Origin: Clostridiales bacterium
GTDB taxonomy: Bacteria; Bacillota; Clostridia; Saccharofermentanales; Saccharofermentanaceae
Assembly: GCA_017527865.1 (NCBI GenBank)
Contig: JAFXPN010000038.1
Location: 1 to 64,000, forward strand
DNA length: 64,000 nucleotides
Direction of reading: 5' to 3'
Of this stretch, positions 1 through 8,638 are shown in pieces. Within the stretch, counting starts at the first letter, position 1; each line of letters begins with the position of its first letter. Both the position numbers and the translations under genes were made by a program. The notes beneath the pieces are model-generated. The model searched no databases. It saw nothing but the letters and a program-made list of their open reading frames with translations, and was not told where the DNA came from.

Positions 1-353
1 AGATCCATACCGAGGATCCTGTCACCGGGTTCGAGGATGGCAAAGTAAACAGCTGTGTTAGCCTGTGCACCGGAGTGAGGCTGAACATTGGCATACTCAG
101 CGCCGAAAAGCTGCTTTGCCCTGTCGATAGCGAGCTGTTCTACGATATCAACATACTCGCAGCCGCCGTAGTATCTTTTTCCGGGATAACCCTCCGCATA
201 CTTGTTCGTAAGAACAGAACCTGCAGCCTCGAGGACTGCCTCGGAAACGATGTTCTCGGAAGCGATAAGCTCGATCTTATTCCTCTGTCTTTCGAGCTCC
301 TGCATTATCGCGGAATAAACTTCCGAATCCTGCGCCTTGATCTTGTCGTACAT
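1..353 (-). CDS. glyA: Serine hydroxymethyltransferase, N-terminal part (cut by window edge)
   Basis: PLP enzyme that interconverts serine and glycine while charging tetrahydrofolate with a one-carbon unit, in the cytoplasm. About 117 N-terminal residues are visible. They show the family opening with [11 protein letters not shown], the [17 protein letters not shown] block and [15 protein letters not shown], all SHMT hallmarks. The start ATG at 353 has an AGGAGG site just upstream. The catalytic lysine lies outside the window. The SleB-like gene ends 26 bases upstream on the same strand, so co-transcription is possible. Confidence 0.96.
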   Translation of the reverse strand, partial: MYDKIKAQDSEVYSAIMQELERQRNKIELIASENIVSEAVLEAAGSVLTNKYAEGYPGKRYYGGCEYVDIVEQLAIDRAKQLFGAEYANVQPHSGAQANTAVYFAILEPGDRILGMD

Positions 354-378
354 GTTATTTTCCTCCTGCTTATTATTA

Positions 379-1044
379 TCAAAGATAATTCGGGCCAACA
401 CCTTCAGGCCTTAATACAGCATAATCATCGGGGAGCATCTCAACTTCATCTTCCTCCCAGTCCGGCATCCTGCGCTGACACGATTCACAGGAACACGGGA
501 TAACGGAAAAATAATTGCCGCCGAAATAAGCATAATTCGTAAATGCTCTTGAATAACCTGTAAATCCGTACGCATTGTAATAGACCATATGGCAGTCTAT
601 CTCATTGTTCTCGACCATCCTGTAAGCGATCACTACAGCCCATTCCGAGTCGAGTGACCGTCCGCAGTGTATCTCGTGTGTCTCCCGGTCGACGACCTCA
701 TACTGTCCCGGCCTCTGACATGTCGATATAACGGTCCTTGTCGGCCATCTGGAACAATTGGTCCTGTTAAGAACGGAAGCGGCCACAAAGACCTTATCGG
801 TAATATTGTCATCATTATCTTTCCCTTCGCCCTCAACAACGCGTGCAAAGAAGATGAAGTCGGCTGTGGAAAGACCGCAGGCATAAGCTTTCACCTCTGT
901 CGGCATATAATAACGCTCGGCATCGGTCGCATCGTTCCACATCATCTCAAATCTCTCGAATCTGACGTTGGCCGAGACCGGTTCGGCGATAACGAACGTC
1001 ATCATCGCCATAGTAATAAATACCGAAATAATCTTTTTTACCAA
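379..1044 (-). CDS. Secreted SleB/CwlJ-type cell wall hydrolase (Hydrolase_2)
   Basis: Exported protein of 221 residues. A signal peptide occupies about residues 1-26, ending near EPVSA. The middle holds the Hydrolase_2 pattern: ARVVEGEG with the likely catalytic Glu, then [12 protein letters not shown], followed by a conserved aromatic block around [12 protein letters not shown]. SleB and CwlJ relatives cleave peptidoglycan, often spore cortex, but nothing else here proves a sporulation role. The C-terminus is acidic with a short CSCESC cluster. The start is TTG at 1044, chosen because GGAGAGG precedes it. It lies between a small membrane protein and glyA. Confidence 0.8.
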   Translation of the reverse strand: MVKKIISVFITMAMMTFVIAEPVSANVRFERFEMMWNDATDAERYYMPTEVKAYACGLSTADFIFFARVVEGEGKDNDDNITDKVFVAASVLNRTNCSRWPTRTVISTCQRPGQYEVVDRETHEIHCGRSLDSEWAVVIAYRMVENNEIDCHMVYYNAYGFTGYSRAFTNYAYFGGNYFSVIPCSCESCQRRMPDWEEDEVEMLPDDYAVLRPEGVGPNYL

Positions 1045-1100
1045 AGGCCCTCTCCGTAACGCACAATTATGCGAGATTTTACTATTCTTTGCCCTTTAAA

Positions 1101-1364
1101 TCAAATAACCAGATTAATGATCAGACCTGCAAGTGCGCAAAGCAAGACTGCGGCTATAACCGACAGCCACATATGATCCTTCATAAACGGAACAAATCCC
1201 AGTATAAGAAGAACCGCAAATGCACAAGCAAAGAATATCAGCGGAAGCAAAGAAAACCACATGACATTCGAAACTATGAAAAAAGTCGTAATGATAGCAG
1301 CAAACAGAGGTATCGCCGTGAGGATCACGGAAACAGCAAGCTTATGTCTCAGATCAGTCCTCAT
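1101..1364 (-). CDS. Small hydrophobic membrane protein, unknown
   Basis: An 87-residue protein that is nearly all membrane segments: about residues 10-31, 35-58 and 65-87. A short basic N-terminus (MRTDLRHK) suggests a cytoplasmic start. No family is recognised. Its ATG lies immediately after the stop of the alpha/beta hydrolase, and its GGAGG ribosome site sits inside the end of that gene. The two are therefore probably translated in tandem and may act together at the membrane. Confidence 0.7.
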   Translation of the reverse strand: MRTDLRHKLAVSVILTAIPLFAAIITTFFIVSNVMWFSLLPLIFFACAFAVLLILGFVPFMKDHMWLSVIAAVLLCALAGLIINLVI

Positions 1365-1365
1365 A

Positions 1366-2388
1366 TCAATTCACCTCCAAAGCACCGGCCAAAGCATCCA
1401 GAACATTCTCATCTTCAAACATATCATTATGCCCGGTCTCCTCAACCGTAATGAAATCAGCGTTCGAACCCGTAAGTTCGGTAAACAGCGCTCTGGAAGA
1501 GCTTATCGGGATGATCTCATCATCGGCGGAAGCAATGATCGTTACCTTGCATCTTACATCGGGAGCAAACCTGTAAACGGGCATCTTATAAGCCACGAGG
1601 AGCTTAAGCGGACCGTGGAAGATGTTAAGAACGGAATTATAAAGATCGTAACCTGAATAATAAGGCGCCAGAAGGACCAGCCTGTCGATATCGGCATCTT
1701 CCCGCGATGCAAGGTATACGGCAGGACCGTTTCCGAGTGAGTAAGACAGAACGGTCACCTGCGACGTAGTATCAAGAGATCTGACCATATCGTAAGCATT
1801 AACGGCAAATTCTTCTATCAGATCCTCGCTCAGATCCCCCTCACTGTTCCCGTACGACGGATAATCGATAAATATAAAATCACAGGTGTTGTGAAGGAAT
1901 GACAACTCTTCGTGTTCGAGAATGTACAGGACTTTCCGTGATGAATCCTCTCCGTTCCCCCCGAAGTAAAGGATAACCCGGCGGGGTTTGTCATCCGGAA
2001 TGGCAGAAGCCGGGATTCGCCATCCCGACAAGCCGTCCGCTTCGATGATCACAGCCTCATCCTTAAGCTCTGAAAGGGTTTCATAATCATCTTCACTGAA
2101 ATTCGGTCTGAACACCATCTTCTTTCCGATATCATATACGGTAATGCTCAATACGGTACATATCCCGATAACCGCAAGGATAATGAAGACCGGTATCCTC
2201 ACCTTGGAAGGTTTCCCTTCAAGGATATGCATGAGGACAAAAGCGATAACAAATATAACTGCACAGATGATCAGACAGATCACTGTGATCGACCTTAACA
2301 CCGAAGCTAACAGCAGAACCAGACATCCTGCAAGTGACGCCAAAAGGGCTCCGGCAGCTGCTGTTTTGATTCTTTTACCGACGGTCAT
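1366..2388 (-). CDS. Membrane-anchored alpha/beta hydrolase
   Basis: About 340 residues. The first ~100 carry three or four membrane segments. An alpha/beta hydrolase fold follows: strand and oxyanion region RRVILYFGGNGE, FIDYPSYGNSEG, nucleophile elbow LSYSLGNGPA (Ser at the usual place, Gly before it replaced by Ser), acid in ASADDEIIP and catalytic His in ETGHNDMFE. This matches BEM46/YqkD-like hydrolases, whose substrates are unknown. The start at 2388 is preferred over an in-frame TTG at 2412 because GGAGGT lies five bases upstream. It is divergent from the carboxypeptidase across a palindrome. Confidence 0.85.
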   Translation of the reverse strand: MTVGKRIKTAAAGALLASLAGCLVLLLASVLRSITVICLIICAVIFVIAFVLMHILEGKPSKVRIPVFIILAVIGICTVLSITVYDIGKKMVFRPNFSEDDYETLSELKDEAVIIEADGLSGWRIPASAIPDDKPRRVILYFGGNGEDSSRKVLYILEHEELSFLHNTCDFIFIDYPSYGNSEGDLSEDLIEEFAVNAYDMVRSLDTTSQVTVLSYSLGNGPAVYLASREDADIDRLVLLAPYYSGYDLYNSVLNIFHGPLKLLVAYKMPVYRFAPDVRCKVTIIASADDEIIPISSSRALFTELTGSNADFITVEETGHNDMFEDENVLDALAGALEVN

Positions 2389-2422
2389 GTCTACCTCCGA
2401 GGTCTGCAACACAAATATAATA

Positions 2423-2443
2423 CAAGTGCAAACTTTACACTTG
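2423..2443. promoter_or_regulatory. 21-bp near-perfect palindrome, candidate operator
   Basis: Arms CAAGTGCAAA and TTTACACTTG flank a single central C, and nine of ten positions are complementary. It lies in the 79-bp space between the divergent hydrolase (2388) and carboxypeptidase (2468) genes and covers the whole -35 element of the latter. That geometry suits a dimeric repressor. The regulator is unknown. Confidence 0.6.
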
Positions 2444-2461
2444 GTCTTTGAATTATATAAT
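2434..2461 (+). promoter_or_regulatory. Sigma-A promoter of the carboxypeptidase gene
   Basis: TTTACA (2434-2439), 16-bp spacer, perfect TATAAT (2456-2461). Six bases separate the -10 box from the ATG at 2468, so transcription should begin at or next to the start codon. No ribosome binding site fits between. Confidence 0.75.
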
Positions 2462-2467
2462 TATAAT

Positions 2468-3496
2468 ATGGCAATTTCAAAAAAGAAGCGCAAAGTAAAG
2501 CTCAACATGCGGGGAAAGGCCTTTCTTGCAGGGTTCGTCGTATTGATAACAGTTACTGCGATAATTATCATTACGCTGGGCAGCAAAGAAAGCGGATCGT
2601 TGTCACAACAGGAGACTGTTATCACACCGTTAGAAACCGAGGCATCGGAGACAACTGAATCCGAAGCCCCGACACCTACCCCATATCCCGTACCGCAGCT
2701 TGACCTCCTCGGTAATATATACAGCAACTATGCAATATTGATCGATGCTGAAACCGGAACGGTTATCTGCGAGAAGAACGCCGATACTCAGGCTTTTCCC
2801 GCTTCTGTTACCAAGATGATGACTCTTCTTGTCGCCTGTGAACAGCTGTCTGATTATGATGAGGTTTATCCGCTTACAAGGGACATCTACGACACTCTCT
2901 ATTATCAGGATCTTGCCGCTGCAGGATACGAGTGCGATGAACCGGTCACCGTCAACGATCTTCTCTACGGACTTATGTTAAGATCAGGAGCTGAATGCTG
3001 CCTCGGTCTCGCCAAGAAGATATCAGGGGACGAACAGGGTTTTGTCGCTCTTATGAATGCAAGGGCTGCGGAACTCGGGATGACCGGAACCAATTTTACA
3101 AACTGCACCGGGCTTCACAACGCCGCGCATTACTCGACCGTCAGGGACATGGCGATCCTGCTCCGCGCCGGTCTTCAGAACGACAAATTCAGGGAAGTGT
3201 TCTCCACCACCGTGTATACTTCAACACCGACCGTTTATCATCCCGGCGGACTCACCATATACAGCACCTTCTATCAGACACTGTCATCGATGGATTTTGA
3301 AGGCGGATCATTTATCGGGGGCAAGACCGGATACACAGGAGAAGCGGGACAGTGTCTGGCTTCAGCGGCAACGATAGCAGGACGGGAGTATATCTTTGTT
3401 ACGTTCGGAGCATACAGAGCTGAGGGAGACAGGTCATCCCACCTCCACACAGTCGATGCCATCAACACATATCAGGCGCTCGCCGCTGCGCTATGA
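2468..3496 (+). CDS. D-alanyl-D-alanine carboxypeptidase (DacF/DacA type, S11)
   Basis: Penicillin-binding enzyme of 342 residues that trims the terminal D-Ala from peptidoglycan stem peptides outside the membrane. A basic N-terminus (SKKKRKVK) leads into one membrane anchor (about 18-38), then a Thr/Pro/Glu linker (TPTPYPVP). Motifs in order: SVTK nucleophile in FPASVTKMMT, SGAECC where SxN is usual (the SGA variant is common in clostridial homologues), and KTG in IGGKTGYTGEAGQ. The C-terminal PBP5-type domain is missing, so this is a short form. The ATG at 2468 has no Shine-Dalgarno, and the promoter suggests a leaderless message. The glycosyltransferase follows after 17 bases. Confidence 0.9.
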   Translation: MAISKKKRKVKLNMRGKAFLAGFVVLITVTAIIIITLGSKESGSLSQQETVITPLETEASETTESEAPTPTPYPVPQLDLLGNIYSNYAILIDAETGTVICEKNADTQAFPASVTKMMTLLVACEQLSDYDEVYPLTRDIYDTLYYQDLAAAGYECDEPVTVNDLLYGLMLRSGAECCLGLAKKISGDEQGFVALMNARAAELGMTGTNFTNCTGLHNAAHYSTVRDMAILLRAGLQNDKFREVFSTTVYTSTPTVYHPGGLTIYSTFYQTLSSMDFEGGSFIGGKTGYTGEAGQCLASAATIAGREYIFVTFGAYRAEGDRSSHLHTVDAINTYQALAAAL

Positions 3497-3513
3497 GCGG
3501 AGGTATTTAAGGA

Positions 3514-4476
3514 ATGAATGATACAGTGCTTTACATCGTAATCCCCTGCTATAACGAAGAGAGCGTTCTTCCTGTAACAGCGCCTCTTTTCAAGGAGCAG
3601 CTTCTCGGCATGGTAAATGAAGGTCTGATATCCGACAAGAGCAGGATACTGTTCGTTAACGACGGAAGCTGTGACAAAACATGGAACATCATAGAGGACC
3701 TTGCATGTTCCGATGAGTATTTTGAAGGAATATGCTTAAGCCGCAACAGAGGACATCAGAATGCCCTTATAGCAGGGCTGGAAGAGGCGGCTCCTCTTTG
3801 CGACATATCGATATCGATAGACTGCGACGGACAGGACGACATCAAAGCCATGACACAAATGGTCAAAGCTTATCACGACGGAAGCGAGATCGTTTACGGA
3901 GTCCGTAATTCAAGACAGACCGACACGGGATTCAAGAGATTCACCGCAAGAACATATTATAAGCTGTTAAGCTTCATGGGCGCCGATGTCGTCTATGATC
4001 ACGCAGACTACAGGCTTGTATCTTCAAGAGTCCTTAAAGAATTCGGTAATTTCAAGGAAGTTAATGTTTTCCTTCGCGGTATGTTCCCCTTGGTCGGATT
4101 CAGAAGCAGCTGCGTTTATTATGACCGCAATGAACGCATGGCCGGAAAGAGCCACTATCCTCTGACGAAGATGCTCGCCCTGGCATTCGAAGGGATCACC
4201 AGCCTCAGTATTAAACCAATAAGATTTATCACGGGATTCGGCATATTGATAGCTATTCTGAGCTTCTTCATGATCATATATACGTTTATCGGCTATTTCG
4301 CAGGCAATACCGTCCCGGGCTGGGCAAGCATGAGCTCTATAATCCTCTTCATGTCGGGAGTTCAGCTCATCTGTCTCGGTATCATAGGCGAATACATCGG
4401 TAAGATCTACCTCGAGACCAAACACCGTCCGAGATATATCATTTCAGAAAGAACCTTTGAGAAAAAAGAAGACTGA
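3514..4476 (+). CDS. GT2 family glycosyltransferase, DPM1/GtrB-like
   Basis: A 320-residue membrane glycosyltransferase of the polyprenyl-phosphate sugar transferase type. The N-terminal GT-A domain has VIPCYNEESVLPVT, the nucleotide site FVNDGSCDKTW and the metal-binding DCDGQDD. Two membrane helices at about 237-262 and 274-300 anchor the C-terminus, as in GtrB/ArnC. Members move glucose or a related sugar to undecaprenyl phosphate for envelope glycosylation; the sugar here cannot be told. GGAGG precedes the ATG. Proximity to the carboxypeptidase suggests a shared envelope operon. Confidence 0.9.
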   Translation: MNDTVLYIVIPCYNEESVLPVTAPLFKEQLLGMVNEGLISDKSRILFVNDGSCDKTWNIIEDLACSDEYFEGICLSRNRGHQNALIAGLEEAAPLCDISISIDCDGQDDIKAMTQMVKAYHDGSEIVYGVRNSRQTDTGFKRFTARTYYKLLSFMGADVVYDHADYRLVSSRVLKEFGNFKEVNVFLRGMFPLVGFRSSCVYYDRNERMAGKSHYPLTKMLALAFEGITSLSIKPIRFITGFGILIAILSFFMIIYTFIGYFAGNTVPGWASMSSIILFMSGVQLICLGIIGEYIGKIYLETKHRPRYIISERTFEKKED

Positions 4477-5199
4477 TCAGACTGCCGGCGCTATCGACTC
4501 GATACGCGACTCGATGCCTTCTGCCGCCTGTTCGAACATATCACCGGCCCACCCCTGAATATCATTTGCTATGCCGGCTGCCACGTTGTCCGATGAATAG
4601 GAATTGGAGATCTCACCGCTGCCCGTCACCGTAAAATCAACGCGAACAACAGTCTCGTCCCTTCCGTCAAGAGCGGCATAAGCCTTTCCTATAGCGAAAA
4701 GCTTATTGGCCAGAGACAGTTTAGCCGTCTGTCCCATATCAGGATGACAGGTTACCGTAAATACGGAATAATCTTCATTATGTGTGATATCGAGGATATT
4801 TCCGTCCTTAAGATTCTGAAGTGCATTACGGTCAAAGTTGGAGCTTAATTCGAGCAGGATCTCATCGCGGTATTCATCAGTCATCGTTATCGACAGACTG
4901 CCGTCATCGTTTGAGAATACCCGTATCCTTCCGTCTGAGGAATCCACAAACGTATCGATCTGCTCCTGCGTCACCTCTGACAGATAGATCGCCGGGATTT
5001 CAAGCGCTATGGAAGAATTGCCGTTTTCATCAATGAATTCGCGCGACGTGGGAAAGACCGCGGTATCATCGGTTATCCCCGGAACATCGATGCCATTATC
5101 GAGCAGATAAGATGATATCTGAGGTTTGAAAAGACGGAAACATATGACCAGCGCCGCAACAACTATTATAAAGACCAGTAATCTTCGTAAAAACTTCAT
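4477..5199 (-). CDS. Membrane-anchored extracytoplasmic protein, unknown
   Basis: A 240-residue protein not assigned to a family. One N-terminal membrane segment (KFLRRLLVFIIVVAALVICF, about residues 2-21) is followed by an acidic soluble region with alternating charged and hydrophobic strands and a TGSGEISNSYSS stretch. The end (about 205-240) looks helical and amphipathic. The start at 5199 directly follows the stop of the AIR-synthase-like gene. It meets the glycosyltransferase tail to tail with no space. It is the last gene of the nifS-thiI run and may be co-transcribed without sharing a function. Confidence 0.65.
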   Translation of the reverse strand: MKFLRRLLVFIIVVAALVICFRLFKPQISSYLLDNGIDVPGITDDTAVFPTSREFIDENGNSSIALEIPAIYLSEVTQEQIDTFVDSSDGRIRVFSNDDGSLSITMTDEYRDEILLELSSNFDRNALQNLKDGNILDITHNEDYSVFTVTCHPDMGQTAKLSLANKLFAIGKAYAALDGRDETVVRVDFTVTGSGEISNSYSSDNVAAGIANDIQGWAGDMFEQAAEGIESRIESIAPAV

Positions 5200-5200
5200 A

Positions 5201-6229
5201 TCACATACCGTACAGTTCATCTGCCTCGGGAGGCGTAAGCTCGACTCGTTCCCCGCTGCTCCTGTCGATCCGCACAAATCCGTCTTCGCTTGAAGTAAAC
5301 CTGCCGATAACGCATGCATCGATCCCTTCCGCCGAAAGAGCGTCAAGGATCCTGTCGGGTTCGGAAGAAGCGATCAGCATGGACCCCGATGATATCAGCC
5401 TGAACGGATTGACAGAAAGGGTCCTGCATATCTCATCAGTTGCATGTGTAACAGGAATAAGCCGTTCATCGATTTCAATTCCCAGACCGGATATATGCGC
5501 CATCTCATAAGCCGCGCCCAACACGCCCCCTTCTGTCACATCATGAAGAAGATCAGCAGCACACCGCTTATAACCCCTGTAAGTATCTTCAGCCGAAGAA
5601 GAGATCAAAGATCCTGTCACAACCCCTTCGGGAACCACGGATATCAGGGAATCATATGACGCAGCCTCATTCAAAAGAACGGGATCGACCGAAGCAAGCT
5701 TGTCGGCATGTTCTTTAACGGCAATGTAAGAACCCTCGATCCCGCATGATTTTGTAATGATAAGACTGTCTCCTTGAAGGGCTTTGCCGTAAGGCACGGG
5801 ATGATCCTTGCTTATAAACCCGAATGCAGTTGAGATCACGATAAAGGTGTTTACGGACTCAGAGACTTCGGTATGACCCCCGACTATATCCACTCCGATC
5901 TTGCGCGCTTCCCTCGATGCATCATCAACTATCCGGCTGATGTCTCCAGGATCACAGGATGGAGGAGCTATGATATCAATGAGTATTCCCGACGGCTTTA
6001 CGCCGCATGCCGCTATATCATTGCAGGATACATGAACAGTAAGAGTTCCCGACTGCATGCCGCCTGCCGTAACAGGATCCGAAGAGATGACCATCAGCTG
6101 GTCCCCTAAGTCTATCCACGCGCAGTCAGCACCGATATCGGCACCTATCAGTGTCGATGACGACAAAGAAGGAAGTCTGGAGAGCACCAGCGAAGAAAGC
6201 TGTTCGTTTGTAAGCTTGCCTATCTTCAT
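5201..6229 (-). CDS. AIR synthase/HypE-like ATP-dependent protein
   Basis: A 342-residue member of the PurM/HypE/SelD/ThiL superfamily, which uses ATP to make acyl-phosphate-type intermediates. Visible signatures are GADIGADCAWID and SSDPVTAG near the N-terminus, VHVSCNDIAACGV, DIVGGHTEV and LLHDVTEGGVLGA in the second half. The N-terminal Cys/Sec motif of SelD is absent and so is the C-terminal Cys of HypE, so it is probably neither true enzyme. The ATG overlaps the thiI stop by four bases, giving a nifS-thiI-AIR-like operon and hinting at a step in sulfur or selenium transfer. That role is inferred. Confidence 0.8.
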   Translation of the reverse strand: MKIGKLTNEQLSSLVLSRLPSLSSSTLIGADIGADCAWIDLGDQLMVISSDPVTAGGMQSGTLTVHVSCNDIAACGVKPSGILIDIIAPPSCDPGDISRIVDDASREARKIGVDIVGGHTEVSESVNTFIVISTAFGFISKDHPVPYGKALQGDSLIITKSCGIEGSYIAVKEHADKLASVDPVLLNEAASYDSLISVVPEGVVTGSLISSSAEDTYRGYKRCAADLLHDVTEGGVLGAAYEMAHISGLGIEIDERLIPVTHATDEICRTLSVNPFRLISSGSMLIASSEPDRILDALSAEGIDACVIGRFTSSEDGFVRIDRSSGERVELTPPEADELYGM

Positions 6230-7425
6230 ATCTCAATTATCTCGAGATTCTCGCCGGCGCCCTGTTTTACCATCGCCTCTATATCAAGGTTTTTCTCAGC
6301 CTCCTCGATATCAGCGTGCTTCGGATGCGTCTTAGGATGCTTGGCAACAAAGATCGTGCAGCAGTCTTCATACGGAAGTATTGACGTATCAAATGCACCG
6401 ATATCCCGTGAGATCCTGATAGTATCCTCCTTATCCATACCGATAAGAGGTCTCAATATCGGCATATCAGCAACTTCATTGGTTATGGCAATAGCTTCAA
6501 GGGTCTGACTTGCAACCTGTCCGAGGCTCTCTCCGGTTATCAGGCATTTGCAGTCTGACTGCAAAGCAAGCTTCTGAGCGATCTGAAGCATAACCCTGCG
6601 CATTACGATAGTGAGCATGTCATGCGGCGAATTCTTTACCATGTCGAGCTGAATCTTTGTAAAATCGACGATATAAAGGTTCATCCTGCCTGAGAACTTC
6701 GATACTATCTTCGCAAGATCGATAACCTTCTGCTTGGCCTGCTCCGATGTATACGGATAAGAATGAAAATACACCGCATCTATCGGCATGCCGCGCGAAG
6801 CCATCATGTAACCTGCAACGGGTGAGTCTATCCCTCCCGACAACAGCAGCATCCCCTTGCCGGCTGTCCCGACAGGAAGACCTCTGTGTCCCATGAGTTT
6901 GCCCGCATAGACATAATTAAACTCCCTGACCTCGACCTGAAGGATAAAGTCAGGATTATGAACATCAACGCTCAGACACTCAAAATGTTCAAGAATATAA
7001 GCTCCCACCTCTTCACATATCATGGGGGAATTCATCGGGAAACTCTTGTTTCCCCGTTTGCACTCGACCTTAAAAGTCTTGTGGGAAGGATTACGCTCGA
7101 GATGCTTCTTCACATATAAAGCCGCATTGGCATCAATATCATTGATATCCCCTTCAAACTTGCATGCAAGACTGACCGAAACGATGCCGAACACCTGTGT
7201 TACAGCGGTCATGAGCTCATGAGCTCTTTCCTCGTCCTCAAAGTAAGGATTACCCTCTTCCTTTGCCTCGATCCATATGCGGCTCTGGGACTGAAAGATC
7301 GCAAGCTTGCCGAACGTTCTTAATCTGTAGCGGAGGTTATTCATGAGCTGCGTCTCGAACCTTCCGCGGTTAAGACCCTTAAGAGTAACCTCCCCCATAC
7401 GTGCCAGGATAACATTAACAGCCAT
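6226..7425 (-). CDS. thiI: tRNA 4-thiouridine synthase ThiI
   Basis: A 399-residue sulfurtransferase that adenylates U8 of tRNA and inserts sulfur; in some bacteria it also feeds thiazole synthesis. Order: N-terminal ferredoxin-like region (VNVILARMGEVTLKGLNR), THUMP domain (about 60-165), then the PP-loop SGGIDSPVAGYMMASRG and the catalytic-region CCTIFVAKHPKTHP. The rhodanese tail of enteric ThiI is missing, as is usual in Bacillota. Its ATG shares one base with the stop of the cysteine desulfurase (TAATG), consistent with direct delivery of persulfide sulfur. Confidence 0.96.
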   Translation of the reverse strand: MAVNVILARMGEVTLKGLNRGRFETQLMNNLRYRLRTFGKLAIFQSQSRIWIEAKEEGNPYFEDEERAHELMTAVTQVFGIVSVSLACKFEGDINDIDANAALYVKKHLERNPSHKTFKVECKRGNKSFPMNSPMICEEVGAYILEHFECLSVDVHNPDFILQVEVREFNYVYAGKLMGHRGLPVGTAGKGMLLLSGGIDSPVAGYMMASRGMPIDAVYFHSYPYTSEQAKQKVIDLAKIVSKFSGRMNLYIVDFTKIQLDMVKNSPHDMLTIVMRRVMLQIAQKLALQSDCKCLITGESLGQVASQTLEAIAITNEVADMPILRPLIGMDKEDTIRISRDIGAFDTSILPYEDCCTIFVAKHPKTHPKHADIEEAEKNLDIEAMVKQGAGENLEIIEI

Positions 7426-8567
7426 TATCTTACATTCACCTCATAGAGTTTATATATCTCGTCCACAGCCTCAATAAAGCGTACGGCCTCATCCATAGTA
7501 TTATATCGCGAAAAGGAGAGCCTGACACTGTTGGAAGACACCTTGCGATCTATCCCCATGTTTTCCAGCACATAGGAGACTTTCTTCGAGCGTGATGCGC
7601 AGGCTGATACGGTCGATATATATATGTCGTACATTTCAAGACAATGAAGCATCGTCTCGGACTGGAAATTTCTGAATGCCACATTAAGCACGAACGGCAG
7701 CGCATCATCAGGCGAATTGATAACGGCTCCCCTCTTCTTAAGCTCCTCCCGGAGAAACCTGTTGATCTCGCGGACTCTTTCGACAGCACTGTCTCTTTCC
7801 TGTTCGGCAGCTGTCATTGCAGCAGCCATCGATGACGCGAGAGGCAGACTCTGTGTTCCCGATCTCATGCCGTCCTGCTGTCCGCCGCCGATTATGAGAG
7901 GCAGGATTCTGGTGTTCGTACGTACATAAAGCAGGCCCGATCCCTTTATTCCGTGTATCTTATGACCGGAAAAGGAGGCCATATCCACACCGGTCTTTTT
8001 CAGATCGACAGGAAGCTTTCCCAGGGACTGTACGCAGTCGAGATATATGGCTGCATCCGGGCAGCATTCCTTCCGAAGCTCAACTATGCTGTCGACAGGA
8101 AGGACAGCACCTGTCTCGTTGTTGACATGTGTAAAACACATAAGGGAAACGCCGCTCCTCATCATTTCAGAAAGCTCATCAAGATCAGGTTTTCCGTCAC
8201 GGCCGACGCTTACATATTTTATGTCGTACCCTTCTTTTCGAAGAAGTTCCAGTGTCTCGAGCGTGCACTTATGCTCAGTCTTCGTGGAGATCACGGTTTT
8301 GCCCTTACGGGGATTAGCTTTGACATAGCCCGTGATCGCGGTATTGGCACTTTCTGTTCCGCACGAAGTAAAGAACAGCTCTTCTGCGGAACAATTAAGA
8401 ACAGAAGCGCATTCTTCACGTGCTTTCAGATAAGCATTCAAAGACAAGTATCCGAGTTTGTGAAGTGACCCCGGGTTGCCCCACTTATCATCTGTCATTG
8501 CTTCATTGACCGCCTTTATAACCTCTTCACAAGGCCTGGTAGTCGCACTGTTGTCAAAATAGATCAT
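7425..8567 (-). CDS. nifS: Cysteine desulfurase (NifS/IscS family)
   Basis: PLP enzyme that strips sulfur from cysteine and holds it as a persulfide. 380 residues. Motifs: IYFDNSATTRP at the start, PLP-lysine motif FSGHKIHGIKGSGLLYV, GGGQQDGMRSGTQ, and the active Cys in STVSACASRSKKVS. A short Cys loop suggests the NifS/YrvO-like group dedicated to tRNA thiolation, which fits the coupled thiI. The start at 8567 is chosen over an in-frame TTG twelve bases upstream because AAGGGGA lies at the right distance. Confidence 0.94.
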   Translation of the reverse strand: MIYFDNSATTRPCEEVIKAVNEAMTDDKWGNPGSLHKLGYLSLNAYLKAREECASVLNCSAEELFFTSCGTESANTAITGYVKANPRKGKTVISTKTEHKCTLETLELLRKEGYDIKYVSVGRDGKPDLDELSEMMRSGVSLMCFTHVNNETGAVLPVDSIVELRKECCPDAAIYLDCVQSLGKLPVDLKKTGVDMASFSGHKIHGIKGSGLLYVRTNTRILPLIIGGGQQDGMRSGTQSLPLASSMAAAMTAAEQERDSAVERVREINRFLREELKKRGAVINSPDDALPFVLNVAFRNFQSETMLHCLEMYDIYISTVSACASRSKKVSYVLENMGIDRKVSSNSVRLSFSRYNTMDEAVRFIEAVDEIYKLYEVNVR

Positions 8568-8580
8568 ATTCCCCTTCAAA

Positions 8581-8608
8581 AATACAGCCGACCGGAAACC
8601 CGGCCGGC
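8581..8608 (-). terminator. Intrinsic terminator after rpsB-tsf
   Basis: Nine-pair stem GCCGGCCGG / CCGGTCGGC (one G-U pair) with loop GTTT, read on the minus strand, followed by TGTATTTTT. It lies 31 bases beyond the tsf stop and just before the cysteine desulfurase, so it separates the two operons. Confidence 0.85.
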
Positions 8609-8638
8609 ATAAAGAAAACTACCCGAATCGGACTGTTA

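Noticed and set aside
75-503. 142-residue plus-strand frame across glyA and the SleB-like gene
   Set aside because: It runs antisense to two clear genes and has no ribosome site.
5201-6229. Assignment as SelD selenophosphate synthase
   Set aside because: The N-terminal Cys/Sec motif of SelD is absent; only the superfamily fold can be supported.
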